Origin: Sphingomonadaceae bacterium
GTDB taxonomy: Bacteria > Pseudomonadota > Alphaproteobacteria > Sphingomonadales > Sphingomonadaceae
DNA: 34,041 bases
Assembly: GCA_025356175.1 (NCBI GenBank)
Contig: JANXUP010000163.1
Span: forward strand, 1-34,041
Direction of reading: 5' to 3'
Below are positions 8,076-16,910 of this stretch, piece after piece. The notes beneath the pieces are model-generated. The model saw only the letters and a list, made by a program, of their open reading frames with translations. It was not told where the DNA came from and ran no database searches. The position numbers and the translations under genes were made by a program. Every line of letters starts with the position of its first letter. Within the stretch, counting starts at the first letter, position 1.

Positions 8076-9821
8076 TTACATTTCCTCCACAGCCTCTACG
8101 CCCAACAGGGCGAGGCCATTCTTGAGAAGTTGCCCGATTTGCGCGGCAAGATAAAGTCTTGCGCCGGTCAGTTTACCATCTTGTGCCACGATGAAGCGCT
8201 TTTCGGGGCGGTCGTTGCCGACGTTCCAGTAAGCATGGAATGCCCCTGCCACATCATAGAGATAGAAAGCGACGCGGTGTGGTTCGCGCGCTGCGGCGGC
8301 AGCTTCGACCAGGCGCGGAAACTGAGCGGCGACCTTGATCAGCTCAAGTTCTTCCGCGCCAAGCTGGTCAAGCGCTTCGCCCGAAGGGACAAAGCCGGCC
8401 TCTGCGCCCTTGCGCAAGGTCGAGGCGATCCGGGCATTGGCGTACTGCACGTAGAACACCGGGTTGTCCTTCGAGGCTTCGACCACCTTGGCGAAATCGA
8501 AGTCCATCTGCGCTTCGGGCTTGCGGGTCAGCATGGTGAAGCGGACCACGTCCTTGCCGACCTCCTGCACTACATCGGCGAGGGTCACAAAGTTGCCCGA
8601 ACGCTTGGACATCTTCACCGGTTCGCCATTGCGGAGCAGCTGGACCATCTGCACTAGCTTGATTTCGAACGACTTTTCTTGGCCAGCGCCTTGCGTTAAC
8701 GCGGCCACGGCGGCTTTGATCCGCTTGACCGTGCCGGCATGATCGGCGCCCCATATATCGACCAGCGCATCGGCACTCGCCGCTTTCTGGAAGTGATAGG
8801 CAAGGTCCGCGCCGAAATAAGTCCACGATCCGTCGCTCTTCTTGATCGGGCGATCCTGATCGTCGCCGAACCGGGTCGAGCGGAACAGCGGCAGTTCGAC
8901 CGGCTCCCAGTCCTCGATCGTCTTGCCTTTGGGCGCATCGAGCTGGCCGTCGTAGACCAGATCGTGCGCGCGCAGCCACTTTTCGGCTTCCTCCGGCTTG
9001 CCTGCAGCTTGCAGTTCAGCTTCCGAGGAAAACAGGTCGTGGTGAATGCCAAGCAGCGCGAGGTCGGCCTTGATCATCACCAGCATCGCCGTCACCGCCC
9101 GGGTGCGGAAAGTCACCAGCCAGTCGGCTTCGGGAGCCTTGGCGTATTTATGGCCGAATTCCGAGGCCAGCTCAGTGGCCACCCCGATCAGGTAATCGCC
9201 GGGGTAGAGCCCGTCGGGCACTTCGCCCACAGCCTCGCCCAGCGCCTCGCGGTAACGCAGGTGGACCGAGCGGGCGAGCACATCGACCTGTCCGCCGGCA
9301 TCGTTGACGTAGTATTCGCGGGTCACCTTGTGCCCGGCAAATTCGAGCAAAGTCGCCAGCGCATCGCCGACCACTGCGCCGCGGCAATGGCCCATGTGCA
9401 TCGGCCCGGTCGGATTGGCCGAGACGTATTCGACGTTGATCATCTTGCCGCCGCCTATCGTCGAGCGGCCATAATCGCTGCCCAGTGCGGCGATCGCGCG
9501 CAATTCGGTGATCCACGCGGCGGGATCGATTTTCAGGTTGATGAACCCGGGCCCGGCGATCTCGGCACCGGTCACTCCGGGGACCTTGTCCAGCTGCGCG
9601 CTCAGCGCCTCGGCCAGCGCGCGCGGATTGGTCCCGGCGGGCTTGGCCAGCACCATCGCGGCATTGGTGGCAAGATCACCGTGCGACAAATCACGCGGCG
9701 GCTCAACCGCCACCGCGCTGCGGCTCAGCCCCGCAGGCAAGGTGCCCGCAGCTTCGAGCGCATCCAGCGCAGCGTCAATGTGGCCGGCAAAGGCGGCGTG
9801 CAGGGTTTGGGTATCGGTCAT
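8076..9821 (-). CDS. argS: Arginyl-tRNA synthetase
   Basis: A 581-residue class I aminoacyl-tRNA synthetase that charges tRNA-Arg. The HIGH motif is HMGH at residues 142-145 inside NPTGPMHMGHCRGAV. The KMSKS equivalent is KMSKR at 403-407. An N-terminal Add-1-like domain precedes the catalytic core, and the C-terminal DALR anticodon-binding domain ends in LLGVEAVEEM. The length is standard. It is the first gene of the leftward operon, and its TAA stop lies two bases from the next start. A long imperfect inverted repeat lies about 36 bases upstream of the start. Confidence 0.97.
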   Translation of the reverse strand: MTDTQTLHAAFAGHIDAALDALEAAGTLPAGLSRSAVAVEPPRDLSHGDLATNAAMVLAKPAGTNPRALAEALSAQLDKVPGVTGAEIAGPGFINLKIDPAAWITELRAIAALGSDYGRSTIGGGKMINVEYVSANPTGPMHMGHCRGAVVGDALATLLEFAGHKVTREYYVNDAGGQVDVLARSVHLRYREALGEAVGEVPDGLYPGDYLIGVATELASEFGHKYAKAPEADWLVTFRTRAVTAMLVMIKADLALLGIHHDLFSSEAELQAAGKPEEAEKWLRAHDLVYDGQLDAPKGKTIEDWEPVELPLFRSTRFGDDQDRPIKKSDGSWTYFGADLAYHFQKAASADALVDIWGADHAGTVKRIKAAVAALTQGAGQEKSFEIKLVQMVQLLRNGEPVKMSKRSGNFVTLADVVQEVGKDVVRFTMLTRKPEAQMDFDFAKVVEASKDNPVFYVQYANARIASTLRKGAEAGFVPSGEALDQLGAEELELIKVAAQFPRLVEAAAAAREPHRVAFYLYDVAGAFHAYWNVGNDRPEKRFIVAQDGKLTGARLYLAAQIGQLLKNGLALLGVEAVEEM

Positions 9822-9856
9822 GGCGCGCCGGTTAGCCTGTTTGGAGACCTATGAAA

Positions 9857-9974
9857 ATCCTCTCCGTTTTTGCGGAGCACAAACGCGGAGGTGGCAGTTG
9901 CTGAAGCGACTGCCAGAGGGTATCGGCGGCAGACCAAAAGCCCCTTCGTCATTTGCTGCGAAAATGGAGAGGAT
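9857..9974 (+). repeat. Nested imperfect inverted repeat upstream of argS (possible structured RNA or MITE-like element)
   Basis: Positions 9857-9875 pair with 9956-9974 over 19 consecutive bases. Inside, 9892-9901 pairs with 9906-9915 over ten bases around a TGAA loop. The four non-Watson-Crick positions (9866/9965, 9871/9960, 9874/9957 and 9899/9908) are all G-T, so they become G-U pairs only in RNA read on the + strand. The core GGAGGTGGCAG...ACTGCCAGAGGG resembles intergenic repeats I recall from alphaproteobacteria, which suggests a mobile or dispersed element. No coding sequence is visible here. The function is unknown. Confidence 0.6.
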
Positions 9975-9978
9975 CTCC

Positions 9979-10629
9979 TTACCGCGTGGCGTTGTAGGTC
10001 AGTTGGTCCGTGGTCAGCTGGAAGCCGACCAGCACATCGAAGGTCGCGCGGGCGATCGCCGCCTTGACTTCGGGCTGGGCGAGCGGATCGATCGCGGCAT
10101 CTTCTTCGCCGGCGCGGCGCTTGCGGGTGATCCGGTCGCGAATATCCTGCGGCAGGGTTGCCTCAGCCTTGTCGACATAAGCGGTGCCCTGCCCGCGCGC
10201 CGTGACCCGGTTCTGGCCATCGGCGAAAGTCAGGGTGACCTGCCCGACGCGCTTCGAAATTACCGCGCGGCCGCCGCGCAGGACAACCACATAGTAAGGC
10301 AGGGTAACTGAACGCGGACCGCGCGCATCGGTGCGGCGGGCCTGAACGTCGAAGCTGACTTCGGTGAAGACCTTTTCGCCCGCATCGTTGCACTGGCTGC
10401 GCACGTTGGTCATCGCCGCGACCACGTCGATATTGTCCGCCGTGGTATCGCCGGGCACGCGGAAGGTGGTGACATCTCCGGTGTTCTGCGGGATGCCGAC
10501 TGCCGGGCAGGCACTGCGCACAGCAGTGATTCCCACGCCTTCATCGACCACGATATCGCCTTTGGTCTTGCAGCCGGCCAGCGCGGCGGCAAGGGCAATG
10601 GCAGAAATCAGGCGGGTCTGGGGAATCAT
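9979..10629 (-). CDS. Conserved hypothetical lipoprotein
   Basis: A 216-residue protein whose start MIPQTRLISAIALAAALAGC is a lipoprotein signal peptide with lipobox LAGC and lipidated Cys20. The mature part is mostly beta-strand-like, with ITAVRSACPAV near 33, a central SVTLPYYVVVLRGGRAVISKRVGQVTLTF stretch, and a C-terminal helix-rich part (LPQDIRDRITRKRRAGEEDAAIDPLAQPEVKAAIARATFDVLVGFQ, broken up by charged residues). Two Cys (about 40 and 80) could pair. I do not recognise a characterised family. It is probably an outer-membrane or periplasmic lipoprotein. Its gene is divergent from ispH, with 80 bases between the starts, and ends just before the inverted repeat upstream of argS. Confidence 0.75.
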   Translation of the reverse strand: MIPQTRLISAIALAAALAGCKTKGDIVVDEGVGITAVRSACPAVGIPQNTGDVTTFRVPGDTTADNIDVVAAMTNVRSQCNDAGEKVFTEVSFDVQARRTDARGPRSVTLPYYVVVLRGGRAVISKRVGQVTLTFADGQNRVTARGQGTAYVDKAEATLPQDIRDRITRKRRAGEEDAAIDPLAQPEVKAAIARATFDVLVGFQLTTDQLTYNATR

Positions 10630-10709
10630 CGGGACGTCCTTGATGGGTGCAGGTGATCTTGCTGTGCATGCCCTAGCGGCGCGAAGGGCAAAGCGCTAGA
10701 GGCCGCTTG

Positions 10710-11672
10710 ATGAACGCCATATTGCCAGATGCCGATTTGCTGCCGCTGCGCCTGTTACTGGCCGCGCCGCGCGGTTTTTGCGCCGGGGTCGACCGCGCGA
10801 TCGAGATCGTCGAGCTGGCGTTGCAGCGTTACGGCGCGCCAGTTTATGTGCGGCACGAGATCGTCCACAACCGCTTCGTGGTCGATAGTCTGAAAGCCAA
10901 GGGCGCGGTATTTGTCGAGGAACTGGACGAGGTTCCCGACGGTGCGCCCGTGGTGTTCAGCGCGCACGGCGTGCCCAAGGCTGTGCCCGAAGCCGCCACC
11001 ACCCGCGGGCTCGATTGGCTCGATGCGACCTGCCCCTTGGTCAGCAAGGTTCACCGCCAGGCCGAACGCCAGATCGAGGCCGGGCGGCACATCGTGTTCA
11101 TTGGCCACAAGGGCCACCCCGAGGTGATTGGCACGCTTGGCCAGGTGCCCGAAGGCACGATTACGCTGGTCGAAACCGTGGCGGATGTGGCGACGCTGCA
11201 ATTTGCCGCCGACCTGCCGCTCGCTTTCCTGACCCAGACCACGCTGTCGGTCGACGATACGGCAGAGATCGTTACTGCGCTGCGCGTCCGCTTCCCGCAG
11301 ATCGTCGGGCCAAAGGCCGAAGACATTTGCTACGCTACTTCGAACCGCCAGGCCGCGGTCAAGGTCATCGCGCCCGAATGCCAGCTGGTGCTGGTGATCG
11401 GTGCGCCGAACAGTTCGAACTCGGTCCGGCTGGTCGAAGTGGCCGAGCGCTGCGGCGCGCAGTCCCGGCTGATCCAGCGCGGCGCCGAGATCGAGGCTGC
11501 CTGGCTCGACGGGGTTTCGGTGCTGGGCCTCACCGCCGGTGCTTCCGCGCCAGAAGAGCTGATCCAGGAAGTGATCTCCCGCATCGGGACCTTGCGCGAG
11601 GTTAGGGTCGAACAAGTCATTACCGCCGAGGAAAAGATGGTGTTCAAGCTGCCCAAGCAGCTCGCCGACTGA
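10710..11672 (+). CDS. ispH: 4-hydroxy-3-methylbut-2-enyl diphosphate reductase
   Basis: A 320-residue iron-sulfur enzyme that makes IPP and DMAPP from HMBPP in the last step of the MEP isoprenoid pathway. The three cluster ligands are Cys24 ([10 protein letters not shown]), Cys108 (DATCPLV) and Cys207 ([11 protein letters not shown]). Substrate-contact residues His53, His86, His136 and Glu138 are each twelve positions beyond their E. coli counterparts, so the N-terminus is simply longer. I chose the ATG at 10710 over a TTG one codon upstream. The TGA overlaps the thrB start by one base (TGATG). Confidence 0.97.
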   Translation: MNAILPDADLLPLRLLLAAPRGFCAGVDRAIEIVELALQRYGAPVYVRHEIVHNRFVVDSLKAKGAVFVEELDEVPDGAPVVFSAHGVPKAVPEAATTRGLDWLDATCPLVSKVHRQAERQIEAGRHIVFIGHKGHPEVIGTLGQVPEGTITLVETVADVATLQFAADLPLAFLTQTTLSVDDTAEIVTALRVRFPQIVGPKAEDICYATSNRQAAVKVIAPECQLVLVIGAPNSSNSVRLVEVAERCGAQSRLIQRGAEIEAAWLDGVSVLGLTAGASAPEELIQEVISRIGTLREVRVEQVITAEEKMVFKLPKQLAD

Positions 11673-12655
11673 TGGCGGTCTATACGCAGCTTGGCGCCGA
11701 GGCATTGGCAGTATTGATCGCCGAGTTCGACGTCGGCGAACTACGCATGGCCAAGGGCATCGCCGAGGGGGTGTCGAACAGCAACTGGCTGATCGAAACC
11801 AGCGGCAAGGATGGCGGTGGAACTCGGTTCATCCTGACGATGTACGAATACCGGATCGAGCTTGAGGACTTGCCGTTCTTCCTGTCCTTGCTCGATCATC
11901 TGGCAGCGAAAGGTTGCCCGGTGCCGCGCACGATCCACGACCGGTCTGGTGCGTTATACCGCAAGATCGGTGACAAGGCGGTGGCGCTGATCGAGTTTCT
12001 GCCGGGTGTCTCGGTCAGCAGCCCGACAGTCGCGCAAACGCAAGCTGTGGGCGGCGCGCTGGCGCAGATGCATCTGGCCGCGGCGGATTTCGCCGGAACT
12101 CGCGCCAACGGGATGGAGCTCACCGAATGGCAACGGCTCGCGGTTGAGTGCGGGCCTGAAGGGCTGCGCGCAATCGACCCCCAGCTGGCCGATCTGGTTG
12201 CGCGCGAGCTGCCCCTGCTCGCGATCCAATGGCCGGATGACCTGCCGCGCGGGGTGATCCACGCCGACCTGTTCACCGACAACGTTTTGATGTTGGGCGC
12301 CAAAGTCACAGGGCTGATCGACTTCTATTTCGCCTGTACTGATTTGATAGCCTACGATGTTGCGGTGACGCACGCGGCCTGGTGCTTCGATAACGATGGT
12401 CGCAATTTCGCACTCGAACTGTCCGCCGCTCTACTTGCCGGGTACGAAGCGATCCGCCCGCTGAGCGGTGCAGAACACGCTGCCCTGCCCGTGCTGGCGC
12501 GCGGGGCGGCGCTGCGCTTCACCATGAGCCGGGCCTATGACTGGCTCAACACGCCGCCGGACGCGCTGGTGACGAGGAAAGACCCCTTGGCTTTCGCCCG
12601 GCGGCTCGAATTTTATGCCGATCCGGCGAACGCGGGAATTTTCGCAACAACATGA
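11672..12655 (+). CDS. thrB: Homoserine kinase (ThrB, aminoglycoside-phosphotransferase fold)
   Basis: A 327-residue kinase that phosphorylates homoserine in threonine synthesis. It belongs to the APH/choline-kinase fold type used by alphaproteobacteria and pseudomonads, not the GHMP-type ThrB of enterics. It shows SNSNWLIET near residue 36 and the FILTMYE strand with a conserved acidic residue. The catalytic loop is [13 protein letters not shown] near 200 (Asp and Asn), and the metal-binding Asp lies in [12 protein letters not shown] near 215. It overlaps ispH upstream by one base and rnhA downstream by four bases (ATGA), a conserved trio. Confidence 0.95.
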   Translation: MAVYTQLGAEALAVLIAEFDVGELRMAKGIAEGVSNSNWLIETSGKDGGGTRFILTMYEYRIELEDLPFFLSLLDHLAAKGCPVPRTIHDRSGALYRKIGDKAVALIEFLPGVSVSSPTVAQTQAVGGALAQMHLAAADFAGTRANGMELTEWQRLAVECGPEGLRAIDPQLADLVARELPLLAIQWPDDLPRGVIHADLFTDNVLMLGAKVTGLIDFYFACTDLIAYDVAVTHAAWCFDNDGRNFALELSAALLAGYEAIRPLSGAEHAALPVLARGAALRFTMSRAYDWLNTPPDALVTRKDPLAFARRLEFYADPANAGIFATT

Positions 12656-13089
12656 AAAAGATCGAGATTTTTACCGACGGGGCCTGCAAGGGTAACCCCG
12701 GCCCGGGCGGCTGGGGTGCGGTGTTGCGCATGGGCAGCGCCGAGAAGGAACTGTCGGGCCACGAACCCGCCACCACCAACAACCGGATGGAACTGACTGC
12801 GGTTATCGAAGCGCTGCGCGCGCTCAAGAGCCCATGCGACGTCGCGCTGCATACCGACAGCCGCTATGTAATCGACGGGATCACCAAGTGGATCTTCGGC
12901 TGGCAGAAAAACGGCTGGAAGAACGCGGCCAAAAAGCCGGTGCTCAACGCCGACCTGTGGCGCGCGCTGCTTGAGGCCAAGGGGGAGCACCGGATCGCCT
13001 GGATCTGGGTCAAAGGCCACGATGGCCACCCTGAGAACGAGCGCGCTGACCGGCTGGCCAGCGATGCTGCGCTCAGGGGACCTGTCTAG
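12652..13089 (+). CDS. rnhA: Ribonuclease HI
   Basis: A 145-residue enzyme that cleaves the RNA strand of RNA-DNA hybrids. The catalytic carboxylates Asp9 ([16 protein letters not shown]), Glu47 (RMELTAV), Asp69 (HTDSRYV) and Asp133 (ERADRLA) are all present. His123 in the KGHDGH loop is also present. Each is one position before its E. coli counterpart. The basic handle region ([14 protein letters not shown]) is intact. Its ATG overlaps the thrB stop by four bases. A perfect hairpin follows 34 bases after the stop. Confidence 0.97.
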   Translation: MKKIEIFTDGACKGNPGPGGWGAVLRMGSAEKELSGHEPATTNNRMELTAVIEALRALKSPCDVALHTDSRYVIDGITKWIFGWQKNGWKNAAKKPVLNADLWRALLEAKGEHRIAWIWVKGHDGHPENERADRLASDAALRGPV

Positions 13090-13123
13090 CTGTTGCCTTC
13101 GCGCGGCGCGCCGGATCCCGCTC

Positions 13124-13146
13124 GTAGCGTTCGGTCGAAACGCTAC
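13124..13146. terminator. Candidate bidirectional hairpin between rnhA and the FAD oxidoreductase
   Basis: GTAGCGTT and AACGCTAC form perfect 8-base arms around a 7-base loop. The right arm includes the TAG stop of the leftward oxidoreductase gene. It lies between convergent genes, which suits a terminator, but there is no clear T-run on either side. Confidence 0.5.
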
Positions 13147-14222
13147 TGAACAAAGCGTAACGGGCTGTAAGGTGCGGGATCGATTGCCCCGGCGGGCTCA
13201 TCCAGCAGCAAGCACGCGGCAAGGTCCGCCGCAGCAGGCGCGGTCTGGATGCCGAAGCCGCCCTGGCCGGCAAACCAGAAAAAGTGCGGCTGTTGCCCAT
13301 CAAAACCATAAATCGGCAGCCGGTCGGGCGCAAAGCTGCGCAGCCCCGCCCACTTGTGCTCAAGCGCAGCAATCGGCCAGTCGATCACCTGTTCGAAGCG
13401 TTCAATTGCCGTGGCGACATCTAGTTCGTCCGGCGCGGCGTCGCACGGCGGACTGGGCACTTCGTCGTGCGGGCTGAGCCACAGCTTGCCGCCTTCGGGC
13501 TTGAAGTAGAAGCTGCCGTCGTGGCCCATGACCAGCGGCAGGTCACCGGGGACGGTCATGCTCATCCGCAGCTGAACCACCGTGCGGCGCAGCGGCGAAA
13601 TGCCAAGCGGGACCACTCCGGAACGCTCGGCAACGACATCGGCCCAGGCTCCGGCAGCGTTAACGAGAACGCAGGCCGCAGCACTGCGCCCGTCAGCGAT
13701 GGTCAGGGCCCAGCCGTCGCCTTCGCGCCGCGCTGACGCCAGTTCGGCACGGACCCACAAGTCCGCCCCCAACCGCTTCGCCTCGGCAAGATAAATCTGG
13801 TGAAGTGCGGCAACGTCGATGTCGCGGCAGTCCGGTTCATAGGCACCGCAAGTCCATTCGCTTCGCAAACCGGGCAGCCGCGCTTCGATTTGCGCGCGAT
13901 TCTGCCGGTCGATCCGCACGCCCAACGCTTCGAAAGTGCGGACGAACTGTTCAAGGTCTTCGGCCTCGTCAGCCCGTGCCAGGGTCAGCCCGCCGCGGTT
14001 CGTGAGCAGACTGTGATGCTCAAGGAAGTCATAGGATGCCGTGGTCAGCGGCTGGACCAGCGGGCCGCCATAGCTCTCGGTCCAGAACGCGGCTGAGCGC
14101 CCGGTGGCGTGATAGCCCGGACGATCCTCGGCTTCGAGCAGCAGCACCGTGCCGCGCTGCGCCAGTCCAGCGGCGAGCGAAGCGCCGGCAATCCCGGCCC
14201 CGACGATCGCGAAATCATGCAT
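13143..14222 (-). CDS. FAD-dependent oxidoreductase, D-amino-acid oxidase (DAO) family
   Basis: A 359-residue flavoprotein with an N-terminal dinucleotide-binding motif VGAGIAGASLAAGL (about residues 7-20) and the acidic E31-type ribose contact in LLLEAEDRPG. It continues with YHATGRSAAFW, a central VLVNAAGAWAD motif near 195, and a C-terminal GLRSFAPDRLPIYG...FWFAGQGGFGIQTAPA motif. The last is typical of the DAO superfamily (sarcosine/glycine oxidase, amino-acid or hydroxy-acid dehydrogenases). The substrate cannot be assigned. The start is three bases after the stop of the upstream hydrolase gene, so the pair probably forms one transcript. Confidence 0.88.
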   Translation of the reverse strand: MHDFAIVGAGIAGASLAAGLAQRGTVLLLEAEDRPGYHATGRSAAFWTESYGGPLVQPLTTASYDFLEHHSLLTNRGGLTLARADEAEDLEQFVRTFEALGVRIDRQNRAQIEARLPGLRSEWTCGAYEPDCRDIDVAALHQIYLAEAKRLGADLWVRAELASARREGDGWALTIADGRSAAACVLVNAAGAWADVVAERSGVVPLGISPLRRTVVQLRMSMTVPGDLPLVMGHDGSFYFKPEGGKLWLSPHDEVPSPPCDAAPDELDVATAIERFEQVIDWPIAALEHKWAGLRSFAPDRLPIYGFDGQQPHFFWFAGQGGFGIQTAPAAADLAACLLLDEPAGAIDPAPYSPLRFVQ

Positions 14223-14225
14223 CGC

Positions 14226-15185
14226 TTAGCCTGCCGCGATCCGGGCGAGGAAAGCATCGCACGCGGCCAGTGCCCGATCCCGAACCGGATCCGCTTCACG
14301 CAGCACTTCATGGTGCGCCTCGATCCCGAAGTGGAGCAGCTCGCAGTCCGGCAGGCGGGTGGCGGCCTCGGCGATTGCCCGCCAGGCCACCAACTTGTCA
14401 TTGTCGCTCCCGAGCATCAGCACCGGCATCGCCACGCGTTCAAGCACGCCGGGCGAACCCAGAAACCGCATCGAGGCATAGCCCCGTTCGACCCAGCCCC
14501 AGCTACCCGGACCCATCACCAGTTCGGGCCGCTGGTTGCGCCACCACAATTCGTCGGCATAGCGGTCCCCGTCATGCGTCAGCAGATGTTCGCGCGCGGC
14601 CGGAACTGCACCGGGCTTTTCGCTCCACTTCCACGCCGGGCGGCGCGGATCGCCCAGCGCCTTCATCGCCTTTGCCGCCAGATGCATTACCGCTTCCGGC
14701 AAAATACTGGAGGTGAAGCCAAGCATCGGCGCTGAAAGGATCAGGCCATCGGGATCGACCATGCCCTCGGCTGTTGCGCGCAACACCAAATGGCCGCCCA
14801 TTGAGTGACCGGCAAGCACGTGCGGCGGCGGGGTCTCGGCCTTCCAGCTGTGCCACAGGTGCGCAAGGTCACCGGTCCAGGTCGCGAAATCGTCGATATG
14901 GCCGGTTACCGCGTCGGTTCCGAGCCGGCCTGAGCCGGCCTGTCCGCGCCAATCGCTGGCGGTGACCTGCCAACCCTGCGCCGCCCAGTGGTCCAGTGTT
15001 TCGAGATACTTCTCGTAGAAATCACCCCGTCCGGGGAGGAACAGGATCGAGCCCTTGGCGGCGCTCACCGGCGCGGGCCAGTCGATCCGCCGCACCGACG
15101 CGCCGTCAGCGGTGGTCCAGCGGCTTTCCTTGACGCCGTCCGGGATCGTACGGCGCGCGGCGCCAGGCTCTGCTGCTAAATTCAT
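14226..15185 (-). CDS. Alpha/beta hydrolase, lysophospholipase/monoglyceride lipase-like
   Basis: A 319-residue serine hydrolase. The oxyanion region is ILFLPGRGDFYEKY near residue 47. The nucleophile elbow is GHSMGGH with Ser128. The aspartate is in MLGSDNDKLV, and the catalytic His is in the EAHHEVLREAD stretch near the C-terminus. This arrangement matches the PldB/monoacylglycerol lipase type. There is no signal peptide, so it is probably cytosolic. I used the ATG at 15185; a GTG at 15245 would add 20 residues with no family character. It is cotranscribed with the FAD oxidoreductase and divergent from the pilus gene cpaA. Confidence 0.88.
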   Translation of the reverse strand: MNLAAEPGAARRTIPDGVKESRWTTADGASVRRIDWPAPVSAAKGSILFLPGRGDFYEKYLETLDHWAAQGWQVTASDWRGQAGSGRLGTDAVTGHIDDFATWTGDLAHLWHSWKAETPPPHVLAGHSMGGHLVLRATAEGMVDPDGLILSAPMLGFTSSILPEAVMHLAAKAMKALGDPRRPAWKWSEKPGAVPAAREHLLTHDGDRYADELWWRNQRPELVMGPGSWGWVERGYASMRFLGSPGVLERVAMPVLMLGSDNDKLVAWRAIAEAATRLPDCELLHFGIEAHHEVLREADPVRDRALAACDAFLARIAAG

Positions 15186-15269
15186 TTGGCTAATTTGAGC
15201 CTCTTGGCACTGGTTACTATTTGGTAAGTCCTGCTCTTTAGACACGCTCTCAAGGACCAGGGGGCGACA

Positions 15270-15779
15270 ATGCCGGACTTCGAATTCCGTTACCTATTGC
15301 TGGGTGCATTGGCAATCGCGCTGCTGTTCGCTGCGTTCACCGACATTCGCCGCCGCCAGATCGACAACTGGCTCAACGCCGCCATCGCCGCAAGCGCTCC
15401 GCTCTATTGGTGGGCCAGCCTGCCGAGCGACCAAAGCTTGTGGTCCGTCGTCGCCTTGCAGGTCGGCGTCGCGGCGGTAACCCTGATTATTCTTGCTGTC
15501 CTGTTTGCGCTGCGCGCGATGGGCGGCGGCGACGTCAAGCTGCTGACCGCGCTGGCCTTGTGGATCGACCCGACCAATTTCGTCACGCTGTTGATCTGGA
15601 TGGCGCTGCTGGGCGGGGTCCTGACCCTGGTACTGGGTGCCTGGCATGTCGCCCGGCGCCGCAAAGAGCGCCTCGCCGTACCCTATGGCGTCGCCATCTC
15701 AAGCGCAGGCCTGTGGGTGCTCGCATCGCAATTACTACCCGCCGTTCACTCCACCGCCCTTGCGGGCGGGGCGGGGTGA
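15270..15779 (+). CDS. cpaA: Prepilin peptidase CpaA/TadV
   Basis: A 169-residue polytopic aspartic protease of the A24A type that cleaves and prepares Flp/Tad prepilins. The two catalytic aspartates are Asp25 (FTDIRRRQIDNW) and Asp88 in the GGGDVK signature (residues 85-90). Hydrophobic segments lie at about 7-24, 35-52, 57-82 and 102-123. Like other TadV/CpaA proteins it lacks the N-terminal methylase domain of PilD. A GGGGG ribosome-binding site lies nine bases before the ATG. It heads the Tad cluster. Its 3' end is folded into a hairpin that could separate it from cpaB. Confidence 0.93.
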   Translation: MPDFEFRYLLLGALAIALLFAAFTDIRRRQIDNWLNAAIAASAPLYWWASLPSDQSLWSVVALQVGVAAVTLIILAVLFALRAMGGGDVKLLTALALWIDPTNFVTLLIWMALLGGVLTLVLGAWHVARRRKERLAVPYGVAISSAGLWVLASQLLPAVHSTALAGGAG

Positions 15780-15789
15780 ACCGGATTTT
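15744..15789 (+). terminator. Hairpin with short T-run overlapping the cpaA stop (candidate attenuator)
   Basis: GTTCAC (15744-15749) pairs with GTGAAC (15776-15781). Inside, CCGCCC pairs with GGGCGG around a TTGC loop, and TTTT follows at 15786-15789. The structure includes the cpaA stop codon. It could reduce read-through from cpaA into cpaB. The T-run is short, so termination may be partial. Confidence 0.5.
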
Positions 15790-15850
15790 AACCAGTTTGC
15801 CCGATTAAGCACATACGTAGTTCGGGAATTTCTAGGGGGCTTGTTTAGCC

Positions 15851-16909
15851 ATGGATAAAAAGAAGCTGATGCTGCTGCTTGGCGCGCTGGTCATTGCGAT
15901 CGGTACCGCCATGGCTGCTCGGAGCCTGTTCATCGGAGCCAGCGCTCCAACGGCAGACGCCGCCTCGCAGGTCCCCAAGGGCCCCAAAGTGCTGGTCGCC
16001 CAGCGCGCGCTGCCAGTCGGCACGATAGTTACCGCCGATTCGGTTGCCTTCCAGTTGTGGCCCAAGGAAATGGTCCAGGACGCTTACTTCATCGACGGCG
16101 AAGCCGACATGAACAAGCTGCTTGGCACCGTCGTGCGTTATCCGATCACTGCCGGGCAGCCGGTAACCCAGGGCGGCCTCGTTGCACCGGGTGATCGCGG
16201 CTTCCTCGCTGCGGCGCTTGGTGCTGGCATGCGTGCGGTAACCATCCCGGTGTCGGCCAAGACCGGCGTCGGCGGCTTCGTCTTCCCGGGCGACCACGTT
16301 GACCTGCTCCTGACCCAGACGGTGCCTGCCGCAGATACCGGCCAGCCGCTCAAGGCAACTGAAACGTTCCTGCGAAACGTCCGTGTGCTTGCTACCGACC
16401 AGTCGACCGAGACGACTGTGGAAGAGGGCAAGACCGTGGTCCGTGCATTCCAAACCGTAACGCTCGAAGTCACGCCTAAGATGGCCGAGAAAATTCAGGT
16501 CGCGGAAACTGTCGGCACGCTTAGCCTCGCTCTGCGCAGCCTTGCCGACAACCAGGGTGAACTTGACCAGGCAATTGCAAGTGGCACCGTCAAGGTGCCG
16601 GTCGGAGCTACCAAGGACCAGGAAGCGAAGTTCTTGGCCGACGCGGCCAACCGCCCGACCGATGCGGGCACGACTTTCGTCACCGGTGGCGACGTGTCGC
16701 GCTTCCAGCGCCGCAGTGCACCGAGCCAGGAGCCGAAGCCGCTACAGTCGATGTCGTCGCTCTACGGCCAGAATTACAACCGGCCCAGCCCAATGCCTTC
16801 GTACTCGCGCAGCTCTGGGGCAGTGACCTCGGTCAGCACCGGCTCCGGCAACGTGGTCCGCGTGACCCGCGGCAAGACCACCACCGCCGAACCGGTCGGA
16901 GGGAACTGA
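15851..16909 (+). CDS. cpaB: Flp pilus assembly protein CpaB/RcpC
   Basis: A 352-residue periplasmic Tad component thought to stabilise the secretin. It has an N-terminal signal-anchor (LMLLLGALVIAIGTAMAARSL, about residues 6-26). A SAF domain follows (VLVAQRALPVGTIVTADSVAF, about 47-67, with LGTVVRYPITAGQPV), then the RcpC core (AAALGAGMRAVTIPVSAKTGVGGFVFPGDHVDLLLT near 117-152). The C-terminal 90 residues are Ser/Pro/Arg-rich and low in complexity. It follows cpaA after 71 bases that could hold an extra promoter. Its stop is one base before the cpaC start. Confidence 0.95.
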   Translation: MDKKKLMLLLGALVIAIGTAMAARSLFIGASAPTADAASQVPKGPKVLVAQRALPVGTIVTADSVAFQLWPKEMVQDAYFIDGEADMNKLLGTVVRYPITAGQPVTQGGLVAPGDRGFLAAALGAGMRAVTIPVSAKTGVGGFVFPGDHVDLLLTQTVPAADTGQPLKATETFLRNVRVLATDQSTETTVEEGKTVVRAFQTVTLEVTPKMAEKIQVAETVGTLSLALRSLADNQGELDQAIASGTVKVPVGATKDQEAKFLADAANRPTDAGTTFVTGGDVSRFQRRSAPSQEPKPLQSMSSLYGQNYNRPSPMPSYSRSSGAVTSVSTGSGNVVRVTRGKTTTAEPVGGN

Positions 16910-16910
16910 C

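Noticed and set aside
15204..15232. TTGGCAC before cpaA as a sigma-54 promoter
   Set aside because: The GC element expected about ten bases downstream of the GG is absent.
15786..15812. Two TTAA half-sites before cpaB as a CtrA box
   Set aside because: The spacing is 13 bases rather than the 7 of the full CtrA consensus; too weak to claim.
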